A program made the translations under genes and the position numbers. DNA of 64,000 nt from Trichuris trichiura (lineage: Eukaryota; Nematoda; Enoplea; Trichinellida; Trichuridae). Below are positions 57,901 through 64,000 of the stretch, in pieces. The DNA is taken from the NCBI GenBank assembly GCA_037903355.1, contig JBAJFE010000030.1, forward strand, positions 62,001 through 126,000. Direction: 5' to 3'. The stretch's first letter is position 1. Each line of letters opens with the position of its first letter. The notes under the pieces were generated by a model. The model was not told where the DNA came from and searched no databases. It worked only from the letters and a program-made list of their open reading frames with translations.

Positions 57901-58602
57901 CCGACATCGTTCAAGACGTATTCCTCAACATCTTCAGATTCCATAAACACGACATCATCTGAAGTCAAACTCATGACATAAAGCGGCTTGCATACTGCAA
58001 TAGCGATATACCTTTATTCCAAGGGTTGAACAATATGTAGATATCACTTATCAAAGAAGTTGATTTCAAGTGCTCATTTGTGGGGTAGGCTTTCAAAGAT
58101 GTCACCACCTTAAGATTCCAGCAACCAACAATGCAATTTGGGGAAACACATATTTTCAAGAGCAGCTGAGTGCCAGTCAGTTTTTTAACTGTAGCATACC
58201 AGGATTGAACTTCTTCGCTTTCAATCCCTTCTTGTAAAGGGACGGACATGACCACGCGAGTCGAATTTGCGATTGTGGGATGATTTCCTTGATTGCATAA
58301 GAAATACAATGTTAAAGCACATACATACAACGTATATCACAAATACCAATTTCGAATACAAGCTTCAGCTCGTCTACATCTGCGTCTGCATCACGGTAGA
58401 AAGATAATAGTATTTCAAAAGGTTGACCGCGCCTTATGACCAAATTCTTATCATTTTCTCGATAAACAGCGTTAAAATCCGCAGTGTGATGGGCGGCAGC
58501 ATTTCTTACAATGAACAGATCCGCAAGTTCAAGTTCCAGTGGGGACTTTTTCGTGGGCGGCTCAACTGGTTCCGGGAAAACGATGCGATCTAAATAACTC
58601 AT
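34601..58602 (-). CDS. Transglutaminase (protein-glutamine gamma-glutamyltransferase), 13 exons
   Basis: Ca2+-dependent glutamine-lysine crosslinking enzyme of the factor XIII/TGM/hemocyte family. Exons (descending): 58602-58347, 58287-58012, 57958-57843, 57790-57683, 55027-54853, 54807-54669, 50758-50655, 45455-45293, 44415-44315, 35554-35302, 35139-34992, 34931-34795, 34745-34601. All phases close; 706 residues, in the normal range. Domains: N-terminal beta-sandwich ([26 protein letters not shown]), catalytic core from [14 protein letters not shown], then two C-terminal barrels. Triad: C301 in [11 protein letters not shown]360 in YHVWNE, D383 in [10 protein letters not shown]; spacing 59 and 23 as in human TG2 (58, 23). 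W279 in SPTEWTGS matches the conserved tunnel Trp. The usual Gln before the catalytic Cys is His (residue 300). No signal peptide is seen ([12 protein letters not shown]). Intron 9 is 8.8 kb and transposon-filled. Confidence 0.95.
36593..36757. mobile_element. Possible pogo-like MITE in transglutaminase intron 9
   Basis: Runs from CAGTGGAACTTCCAAAGCTG to a right end AGATTCGCTCTACACTG. It contains CCGTAAGTTGACTG and GAAGTTGACCAATC, the same 'GTAAGTTGACC' theme as 60885-61069. The ends are degraded. Confidence 0.4.
36811..36906. repeat. (AT)n microsatellite split by a Tigger end
   Basis: Pure AT dinucleotides run from 36811 to 36848 and from 36873 to 36906, separated only by the 23-base Tigger terminus CCGCGGATAACGAGGGCCGC+CTG. 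A further (TA)n follows another Tigger end at 37106-37127. pogo-class elements insert at TA, which explains the association. Confidence 0.9.
36907..37105 (+). mobile_element. Tigger element, internally deleted, plus orientation
   Basis: Plus-strand reading resumes the transposase segment [10 protein letters not shown] / [18 protein letters not shown], then the Tigger 3' tail (TATATAACGCGGAATTCAAC, TTGGACGAATCAACCGCGG) and ends with the terminus CGGATAACGAGGGCCGCCTG at 37105. It is an inverted partner of 37128-37215. Confidence 0.7.
37106..38042 (-). mobile_element. Tigger (pogo-class) element, 3'-truncated
   Basis: On the minus strand it opens at 38042 with CAGGCGGGCCTTCGTTATCC and GCGGATTCTATACAACGCG, passes a 5' leader, and encodes the N-terminal transposase from 37693. 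It stops at (TA)n near 37127. The DDE catalytic domain is missing. Confidence 0.75.
37115..37693 (-). pseudogene. Tigger/CENP-B-like transposase, N-terminal DNA-binding part
   Basis: Starts [20 protein letters not shown] at 37693. It has a psq-type helix-turn-helix ([34 protein letters not shown]) and a CENP-B-type second helix-turn-helix ([52 protein letters not shown]). About 170 recognisable residues are uninterrupted, then the frame runs into (TA)n giving IYIYIY. No DDE domain, so not an active transposase. It is in sense orientation within the transglutaminase intron 9. A domesticated host gene is unlikely because the terminus and truncation are those of a transposon. Confidence 0.8.
38057..39242 (-). 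mobile_element. Tigger element with internal deletion
   Basis: Minus-strand 5' end at 39242 (CCCCTCGTTATCCGCGG, ATTCTATACAACGCG) and 3' end at 38058 (inverted TCGGCCCTTGTTATCCGCAG). The 5' leader jumps directly to the C-terminal part of the transposase ([20 protein letters not shown], then [10 protein letters not shown]). It abuts the neighbouring Tigger copy across TATATGTATATATA. Confidence 0.7.
38880..39180 (-). pseudogene. Tigger transposase C-terminal relic
   Basis: The minus strand reads [20 protein letters not shown], then an acidic stretch [46 protein letters not shown]. This is the characteristic end of Tigger transposases (CW..LWP region, then a helical acidic tail ending EEL.EL). 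The DDE core is absent. Confidence 0.7.
39270..40635. repeat. Inverted-repeat pair, element type unclear
   Basis: 39270-39345 (GAGAATTTGGTCACTTGAAA, ATCCTGGAAAATCTGG) is matched in reverse complement at about 40560-40635 (GGAGAATCTCGCGTTATAGG, TTTGGTCATTTGAAAATTCT). The interior, about 1.2 kb, has no recognised coding sequence. It may be another pogo-class non-autonomous copy. Confidence 0.5.
41994..42602. mobile_element. Non-autonomous hAT element
   Basis: Terminal inverted repeat CAGTGGTTCCCAAA at 41994 and TTTGGGAATCACTG ending at 42602. Flanks TTTTAAAT (41986-41993) and TTTTAAAA (42603-42610) match 7 of 8 bases. CGCCCCC blocks lie near each end. The interior holds an imperfect tandem repeat. 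No transposase. Confidence 0.85.
42240..42342. repeat. Imperfect tandem repeat (about 16-base unit)
   Basis: Successive units such as TGACAAAATCCCTAG, TGATGAAATCCTGAG, AGTCAAAATCCTGAT and GATCAATATCCTGAA occur about six times. Related single units reappear at 42405-42440 and 42690-42860. Confidence 0.6.
45515..46700 (-). mobile_element. Penelope-like element, minus copy of a head-to-head pair
   Basis: The minus strand reads the end of a Penelope-like reverse transcriptase and the segment after it: [20 protein letters not shown], then [16 protein letters not shown] (family: YRKPTHTDRYLNF.SHH), after a frameshift [52 protein letters not shown] and [19 protein letters not shown]. Further on are CTGACGGCTGGAC/GTCC (degenerate hammerhead-like motif at 45632-45668) and a 3' tail with GTTTATTCTGGTTATTA. 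Frameshifts make it dead. It is sense-oriented in transglutaminase intron 7. Confidence 0.8.
46735..48006 (+). mobile_element. Penelope-like element, plus copy of a head-to-head pair
   Basis: Reverse-complement partner of 45515-46700, about 85-90 % similar by eye. Plus frames give [40 protein letters not shown] and [15 protein letters not shown]. The motif CTGAAGACTGGAC..GTCTTGAAGGC lies at 47846-47878, followed by GAATTTCCTTGCAATTTTC and CATTCGTTGGTA, the block shared with the short elements at 9.2-9.9 kb. A separate small element is inserted at 47614-47756. Confidence 0.8.
47614..47756 (-). mobile_element. Miniature Penelope-like element inserted in the Penelope copy
   Basis: Flanked by TGCTGCAC at 47606-47613 and 47757-47764. 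A 38-base perfect inverted repeat (47620-47657 and 47677-47714) surrounds a short loop. On the minus strand the 42-base lead (TTGCTTTGAAAACATGATTT, CTCCTAACGGGTGTGTG) is nearly the same as the lead of 53920-54180. The hammerhead-like core is deleted, leaving only AAAGCTTCGC. Confidence 0.65.
49550..49800. repeat. Three-copy foldback repeat
   Basis: The unit GCAAAACTATTCTGGTTTG occurs on the plus strand near 49571, on the minus strand near 49700-49718, and again on the plus strand near 49770. The first two units, with flanking CCGGGGAAATAA / TTATTTTCCCGG, form a hairpin of about 40 bases per arm. The second and third share a CTGC/CTCTTGGTTACT tail. Element type unknown. Confidence 0.6.
51630..52440 (+). 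mobile_element. Mariner-like (DDE_3) transposase relic
   Basis: Near 52080-52200 the plus strand gives [33 protein letters not shown] and [10 protein letters not shown], which is the C-terminal pattern 'WPP.SPDL.P.DFFLWG..K..VY..KI.....L...I' of mariner/Tc-like transposases, with key Asp residues lost. A terminus-like CACAGGGTGTCTCAAAACC lies at about 51630. The N-terminal part is not recognisable. Confidence 0.5.
53360..53506 (+). mobile_element. Miniature Penelope-like element (147 bases)
   Basis: Flanked by a 12-base duplication AATAATGTTCTT (53348-53359 and 53507-53518). A 43-base lead is followed by an 18-base perfect inverted-repeat arm (53403-53420), a motif remnant CGGGTC-loop-GGCCC-AAAAGCTCC, and the second arm (53488-53505), which ends one base before the duplication. 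Same plan as 9610-9927 and 53920-54180. Confidence 0.7.
53920..54180 (+). mobile_element. Miniature Penelope-like element with intact hammerhead-like motif
   Basis: Flanked by a 13-base duplication AAACGTGCTTTAA (53907-53919 and 54181-54193). A 42-base lead (TTGCTTTGAAAACGTAATTC, CTCCTAACGGGTGTGTG) precedes the left arm 53962-54002, which is the exact reverse complement of the right arm 54140-54180. The motif lies at 54101-54132. The right arm abuts the duplication. Antisense to the transglutaminase gene, in intron 6. Confidence 0.75.
54101..54132 (+). ncRNA. Hammerhead-ribozyme-like motif
   Basis: CTGAAGA, extra C, GGGG / loop / CCCC, GAAAGCTT. The bases before it (TTGCG) pair with those after the predicted cleavage point (CGCGA), 5 pairs including one G-U, as stem I; stem III would be a single A-U pair closing GC. 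This is the best-paired copy in the window. The unpaired C after the CTGANGA box is the weak point. Confidence 0.42.
55850..56235. mobile_element. Non-autonomous hAT element in transglutaminase intron 4
   Basis: An 8-base duplication CTACATCA lies at 55842-55849 and 56236-56243. The ends ATGTTTCTCAAGGTC and CCGTGAGAATCTCGGGT are imperfect inverted repeats of the TTTCTCA..GGT type. The GTCCCCC and GGGGCACATGCCCCACC blocks match the composition of the other hAT-type elements here. Confidence 0.7.
56424..56580 (+). mobile_element. Inverted-repeat element with hammerhead-like motif
   Basis: The left arm 56424-56469 (ATAAACGGTTTTAATCG, GAGTAAATGGAGCTTTCGGC) is the complement, with a few mismatches, of the right arm 56535-56580 (GCCGAAAGCTCTGTTTACTC, GATTAAAACCGTTTAT). 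The motif 56513-56545 overlaps the start of the right arm. No target duplication was found. Confidence 0.6.
56513..56545 (+). ncRNA. Hammerhead-ribozyme-like motif
   Basis: CTGACGA, extra C, GG / long loop / CC, GAAAGCTC. ACG before the motif can pair with TGT after it (one G-U). Here the GAAAGCTC part is also complementary to the left arm's GAGCTTTCGGC, so an alternative hairpin competes with a ribozyme fold. Antisense to the transglutaminase gene. Confidence 0.35.
57484..57500 (-). mobile_element. Single pogo-type terminus
   Basis: GAGGTTTTACTGTAC read on the minus strand gives TACAGTAAAACCTC, the canonical start of pogo-class elements, including the TA target. Its partner end was not found. 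Confidence 0.4.
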
Positions 58603-59329
58603 AAAATCAGTCTACTGCAAAGTCACCTCGTTTCAATATAATTCAATAACCATTATGAAATTTATAGCGGCAGGTATCCTAACATCTATTCATTCAGCTT
58701 TCAGGAAATGAAACTTCCAAAGTCTACTAGCATGTTCTACGCTCAACTACCCACGTGTCAATAATTTCACGTCATTCAGTTGGCTGTATCGAAGAAAGGG
58801 ACAAACATCAAAGCTGCTTATATTGTTTTAGAAGTACGTTTAAGGTGCATACGTTCATGCGTGAACGATGATATATCTAGTATTAATAAGTGCAAACTGG
58901 ACCCACTAAAGTATCCACCTTTACCGTGTAGCTAGGCCAGTGATCGTCAAGAGAGTTGTGAGACAGCCACTAAAAGGTAGACGTTTCGTCATGGTCAGTT
59001 TAGCCCCAACCGGTCCCACAGGGTCAAGGACCAAGAGATAAACCGTACCAGTGATGAATCAGTATTTTGGCTCACCAACTGACAATAAAGAGCAAATATG
59101 CCTGCGGCTAAGCGGCTGCAGTTAGTCAGCACTTGCAATATTTAGAAGTGCTTGTATTCCAAAAGGCAGAGAAATTATGAGCTAAACAATCATATTTTTG
59201 TGATCTAGGAAACCATAATTTATTATTAGATTGGTCCAATCAACGTGTCTAATTCGGCAGTATGCTAATTCCCATCGCATTATTTCTGTATCGTCACGAA
59301 TTGCAGGTTGTACTGCAGAGTTTATCAGA
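58603..59329. other. Upstream flank of the transglutaminase gene
   Basis: Would contain the transglutaminase promoter. Apart from the palindrome CGTTCATGCGTGAACG near 58850, I see nothing distinctive. Confidence 0.4.
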
Positions 59330-59510
59330 AATGCAATCAAGACAAGCCAATTGACAATAGCTATTATCATTGCATGGCAATGTCCAGTCACGTGTTTCAC
59401 CAAAGAACCGAAAAAGCTAGAGGGCTTGGTCATAAATGCACTCATTCATCCACCATGCTCTCCAGAACTGCCACCCACCAGCGACCACCCAGACTAAGAT
59501 AGAACGACTG
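59330..59510 (+). mobile_element. Mariner transposase fragment
   Basis: The plus strand reads AWQCPVTCFTKEPKKLEGL, then INALIHPPCSPELPPTSDHP. The family pattern is DNARPHV....KL..LG..VL.HPPYSPDLAPSDYHLF, so this is the DDE region around the last Asp, badly decayed. Only about 60 residues are recognisable. Confidence 0.5.
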
Positions 59511-60884
59511 TGATTAGAAAACTAGCAAACTCTGATCAGCCCATACATTTCGACTCCCACTATCTAAAATCAGTTTTCACTAATGCAGAGAATGGCATGG
59601 TGTAAAGAGCACTGGACCCGTGTTATGAAGAGTTCCTGAACGACTAGATTAAGCATGTTGAAAGGACTCTCAGTCAGAATAGTTATTGTAAATCAATGAT
59701 GGGCACAGGAGTGATAAATGCAAAATGGGGATTGGAGGGCAGTGAGGGAAATGAAGATGCGCCATGTGGGAAATATCGCAGCAGGAAGTTATGGGGAAAG
59801 GTTCCCCCAGTGGAGACTTTTGCGAGGGTGCTCACCGAGCTATTCACTAGCAACCGGATAGGCACACCGATTCATTAGCTCCCAAGGAAATTGATGGATC
59901 ATTCTGTCTCAGTATTTCAGAGAATTCCAAGAAATAAAGGATTGCATAAAAGACCGCCTGGAAGTGCTTTCGCGTCAGCTGCCTACCCAGTTCAAACGAA
60001 TTATTTGGTAACAGGAACTTTATTTCGTGTACTATGTTTTATCACGGCTTTGCCCTGTTCGGCGGTCTTTATGAAGGGAAGAATTTTGGTCGCACACGAA
60101 ATGAATACACGTAGCTTTTTCGACCGGTCATGCCCCGTCGCTAGGTTTTTTCAACGTAACTTTAGTCGGCATTTAAAAATCATCCGTGAAAAACGTTCTC
60201 GTTCAAGAATTAAATGATTAGACAGTATGACTGTAATTATATATGCGTACGCGCACATACAGGCACAGAAATATTTCTACTGACAGTGGAACAGAACTGT
60301 TCTAAAAAGAACGTAAATAAATGGCCTCAACACTAGTCGTCGAAGCGTTCTTACGTTCAGTAACATAAGGAGCGACACGGGGAATGGGTTGTCTCAACGG
60401 ATTACTCAGTTTTTCTTTAACCCAGGCATGAAAAATTGCTAGTTATAAATAGTGGCAGCAAAAAGTTCTGCTAAGTTAACACAGAATAACAGAAGCAAAC
60501 ATGCCCCTAAATATTTACGCAAACCAGATCAACAAGTATTATGTTGACAGTGAATCAGAATTGACCGCTCTGTTAGTATTCACACGTACTGCTGCGTTCT
60601 TCTGCAATTTGTCAGAAATTGGCGTAGTTATCTGCTTTGTCAATCGTCACTTATAAATCTGTAAGGCAATCAATTAGTCGCTAATGGAAACCTAATATAG
60701 GAGCTGGCGACTGCAACTTTTTACACTGAACAAGTTTTTAGCAGCGGATGATAAATTTTTATCAGCGTAATTTGAACTGCAAGACAATACAGAAACGACG
60801 TACCTTTACTTTTCCTTGGAAAACTATTTAAAATGCCAGCATGATAAAGTACAGAATTATTTAACAAATGGCAAATTCAATATA
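59511..60884. other. Nothing recognised
   Basis: The short frames at 59696-59878 and 59891-60217 have no family resemblance. No repeats with boundaries were seen. Confidence 0.4.
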
Positions 60885-61069
60885 CAATAAAATCCCCGTA
60901 AGTTGACCACCCAACGGACTGGGAAAACTGGTCAACATAGGAGGTGGTCAACATACAGGAAGTGGGTATAAGTTGCTCGGCTAACGTGCGGACAAATCAA
61001 CTGGCCAAATTCGGTCAACGTAGGGAGATGGTCACCATATAGGAGTGGTCAACGTCGGGGGTTTTACTG
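60885..61069. mobile_element. pogo-like MITE with TA target duplication
   Basis: Left end CAATAAAATCCCCGTAAG, right end GTCGGGGGTTTTACTG, flanked by TA on both sides (60883-60884, 61070-61071). The interior is built of repeated GGTCAAC/GTTGACC words. Related fragments occur at 24813-24890 and 36593-36757. Confidence 0.7.
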
Positions 61070-61071
61070 TA

Positions 61072-64000
61072 CTAAAAATTACGCAGTGGTGACGTGACAA
61101 TCATGAGGAAGTGTCCTTAAAAATAAATTATTCCTTAAGTTGCGAATGCTATGGAGATTTGCATTGATACTCAGTGTTTTGCACAGTTCCAAAACCCCCG
61201 CGTTTTCCAAACATCAGAGGGTCAAAGAAATGAGTCAGGTTAAGAGAACAGTCGGAGACGTACACTTTAGTTCCGCTTGAAAGGATTGTCTTTCGAAACG
61301 TTCCTGTGGAAATCAGAATGTGTACCGAAAGCTCCAAAAAGAACAAACTCATCCTCAGTTGTTCAAGCACTTTGGATTACTCTGAGAAACAAATTCAATG
61401 CAATGATCCTGTGCGTGATTTTATTACGGAAGAGTAAAAGCGTTTATTTTCAGTTACCAATGAACGTTTGTACCCTTCTTTAATAAAATCCCGCACATGA
61501 AATTTAAAAACAGCGTTAAAAATCATTTGTTTTCAATGTAACGATCCTAAACGATGAATCGTTTATCTAGCAACGAACTTTCTTCAGCCCGGAACTCATT
61601 TATGCTCACAGCGGTTTACGGAAATACTCAGTTCAAGATAAAAGATTTGTGCCTTCTGAACCAGTTGTAGGTCCAGAAGAATTACAACCAATTAAAGCAC
61701 GCAAACGAAGACATTTGGCTGAAACAATAAGAAGTTAAGGGGGCAATACGCCCATATGCTGTGGAAATAAAACGGGCCAAAACTAGCAGCGAAGAAAAAA
61801 TTTTTAAAGCGATATGAAAAGAACAGTGTCTCAAGAACTGTATCGTTCTGCCTTCAGCTACTGAGAAAACGCGCGGCTGTTAAACAGTACTAACAGACTG
61901 CAATGCTAAAGATGGAACAATACATTTCCACCAGCTGACCCTTATGTTTTTGGATTAAAGAATAGTATAAACTCGATTATCTGAACTAACTGTGTTAAAG
62001 AAGGTAGATCAGCTATGTAAGGGTAAGCAAATTGTTTCAACACAGCTCCATATAATTTCATCATGTATATGCGCAAGTGTAATTTACGGAGTTTTTAAGT
62101 CCTGTGTAGAAGTTTATTTGCAATCAATGAGGCTTTCAGGGATGTTTGCACCTTTCTTCAGTATACGCAGAATGCGTGTGCTGAAAATAGGCTGCAGATA
62201 TCCCTGAGAAACGTTTACGCGGAACAAAAAACCGCAAATTAAGCTTACACATATTCATGAAAAACAGTTCGTATAATCGAAAATTCTTTTAACAATGGAG
62301 TTTGTTTTGTTTGTTGGTTCTTTTTCTATCCTTCCACTTTATTTATTTTCAGCTCCATTTTTCAGAGACAGACTACAAAAATTTAAGTCACACTCAATTT
62401 GATACAGGTAAGGTTTGAAAATCACATTTATTTGAAGAAATCTGTTACAGAATTTTGCATTAATCTTGTTGTGAGTTTCTAGGCTGCTAAACCGCGAATA
62501 CTTTCCGAATATAATATTCGTTTTGAGGTGCACTGCTCTTGTTTTTTGAACCACTGCAGAAACTTCCCTGGGAGACGAAATGTCTAATCATGTTGTGAGC
62601 ATACAGATTTTTCATGTCTTCTTGAAGGGCTAATTCTTCCTCCCCTGGCTCCTCTTGTACATTTGACACTGTTCCAAATGTCCTAAACACTAACCGTATT
62701 TGAAACTCTCTATTTTTGTTGCCGCAAGCCAGTTATTAAAACGCGTCAGAATCAAATTCAGTGAAATAAATAAGGTGTTCTTAAATGTGTATGTAGGTGC
62801 ACTCAGGAGGTTGAACACAGCAGTAGTACAGTCCCAAAACCCTTGGAATTTTTTGAACATTAATCAGATGCAGAGTGAACAAGCTAGCCTACAACATTAA
62901 ACTTCTCCCATTAAACCTAAAATTTAAAGGCATTCTAGGGCTTAGAGCAATTCTGCCGCTACTCCTTCACTCATCTGTGAACAGCCCAGCTGAGGACTCG
63001 TTACTCCTTCATTTGACCTTGCGCTTCCGGATAAGGGCTACTTTCTGCTCCTTCAGCTTGATCGCACCTACAGACCAGCTAGCAAATTCAGCTTTTCACA
63101 GCCGCCTTGAGAAGCACTATCTAAACTTTCTACAACCAAACAGACAAAGCATGGCGTGCATTAATACTGTGCGTATCAGTGATATGATGCGTCGACCTCT
63201 ATTGCAAGTGTCAGTGCCATCTTTCTAACAATTAGATGCAGTGTACTGCAATTCATGCATAATTTAAATTTTTGTGCTTCCTGGCCGATCGGAGTAGTCG
63301 AAGGCTCAAACGATTGACTTTCTAATGTATTAATATTTTCCTAAAAATAGGTTCAACAGTATTTGAAAAAATACGAAAATTCACCGTGATTAACGCAAGA
63401 CTGAATTGTAACGGTGCCAGCTAAGAACAGCTGAAATTCTTGAACCACAGACCTTCTCAGTAGGACCGCGTTGTGACACAGATAAGACTGAAAGGTTCTT
63501 CACAAGTGCTCCGCAGTAAGTGGACACGCTGTTCAGTGTTTTTATTATTACTAATAACTATGGACAGGCACACATAATCGCCTTTGCTTCCTCAATTTTC
63601 TGCTATCAATTACGGCTATCTCAAATAGGCGAATGCCCTATTAAGAGGCTCAGCGTACCTGCAGGTTGTTCTGACGAAACCAGCGCAGGGCACTTGTAGC
63701 AGTAGATAAGTGTTTAAAGCGTAAGCAGTGGTTCCTTTATCTCTTTATGGTAACGATTATCCTGTCCCACTCTGCAAACAGGAAGCGTTCTTATATAAAT
63801 CCATTTAAGTATGAGCGCATTTTTAAGGTTTGTTTGTTAACCTGTTGAGTTTATGTGAGCTTCTTGACGTTACTTCATCAGTTCCTATCCCAGCCTGGAA
63901 TATTTCTAACTTATCCCACACTTGTCCCACCTCCCTCCAAATTCGCTCAAACATGTATTACTTACTTGAGCACTACGAATCTTCATCATTTGTTGTGTTG
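61072..64000. other. Nothing firmly recognised
   Basis: A short start of a pogo-type end (TATAAACTCGATTATCTGAA) may lie near 61965. On the minus strand 62690-62487 a 67-residue frame (EEPGEEELALQEDMKNLYAH and on) looks protein-like but matches no family I know. No gene model could be built to the window edge. Confidence 0.35.

Noticed and set aside
1..64000. tRNA genes, rRNA genes, CRISPR arrays, bacterial operon signals
   Set aside because: The GTTCGA-type words I checked (for example 25025, 39370, 56410) lack a tRNA cloverleaf context. Nothing in the window suggests prokaryotic DNA.

Overview
This is eukaryotic, intron-rich, AT-rich DNA from an animal. The introns are spliceosomal (GT..AG) and range from about 50 bases to about 9 kb. 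A 107-base run of TTAGGC, the nematode telomere unit, lies at 34026-34132. The mobile elements (Penelope-like, Merlin, hAT, mariner, pogo/Tigger) are typical of metazoans. A nematode outside the Caenorhabditis-type lineages, for example an enoplean, fits best. This is inference: a genuine Cys-His-Asp transglutaminase is, to my knowledge, missing from C. elegans, so another ecdysozoan is possible.

Three complete protein-coding genes can be assembled exon by exon, with every splice phase closing. (1) 8273 down to 1139, minus strand: the splicing factor CWC22/nucampholin, 15 exons, 937 residues, with a long arginine/serine-rich N-terminus. (2) 10953-21892, plus strand: mitochondrial FAD-dependent glycerol-3-phosphate dehydrogenase (GPD2 type), 14 exons, 723 residues, ending in two EF-hands. 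(3) 58602 down to 34601, minus strand: a transglutaminase of the factor XIII/TGM/hemocyte family, 13 exons, 706 residues, catalytic triad C301/H360/D383. Genes 1 and 2 are divergent across a 2.7 kb repeat-bearing spacer. Genes 2 and 3 converge on a 12.7 kb transposon-rich spacer. The three genes have unrelated functions (pre-mRNA splicing, glycerophosphate shuttle, protein crosslinking) and show no sign of an operon.

Most remaining recognisable sequence is decayed mobile DNA, much of it in introns. There is a Merlin transposase relic at 7.0-7.6 kb, a mariner relic at 13.5-14.6 kb and a 2.7 kb near-palindrome with Merlin C-terminal relics in both arms at 18.5-21.2 kb. There is a ZBED-type hAT relic at 23.0-24.7 kb, a nested Tigger cluster with (TA)n at 36.8-39.2 kb, and a head-to-head pair of Penelope-like elements at 45.5-48.0 kb. 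Three non-autonomous hAT elements with 8-base target duplications and a pogo-like MITE at 60.9 kb were also found.

The least expected observation is a set of small elements (about 145-320 bases) sharing one plan: target-site duplication, a roughly 40-base lead segment, an inverted-repeat arm, a hammerhead-ribozyme-like motif (CTGANGA, stem, GAAA), and a second arm abutting the other duplication. Their 3' sequence matches the 3' end of the Penelope-like copies, so they look like miniature Penelope-derived elements. A second unusual item is a 949-base element with 52-base terminal inverted repeats that carries the TTAGGC telomeric array inside it.
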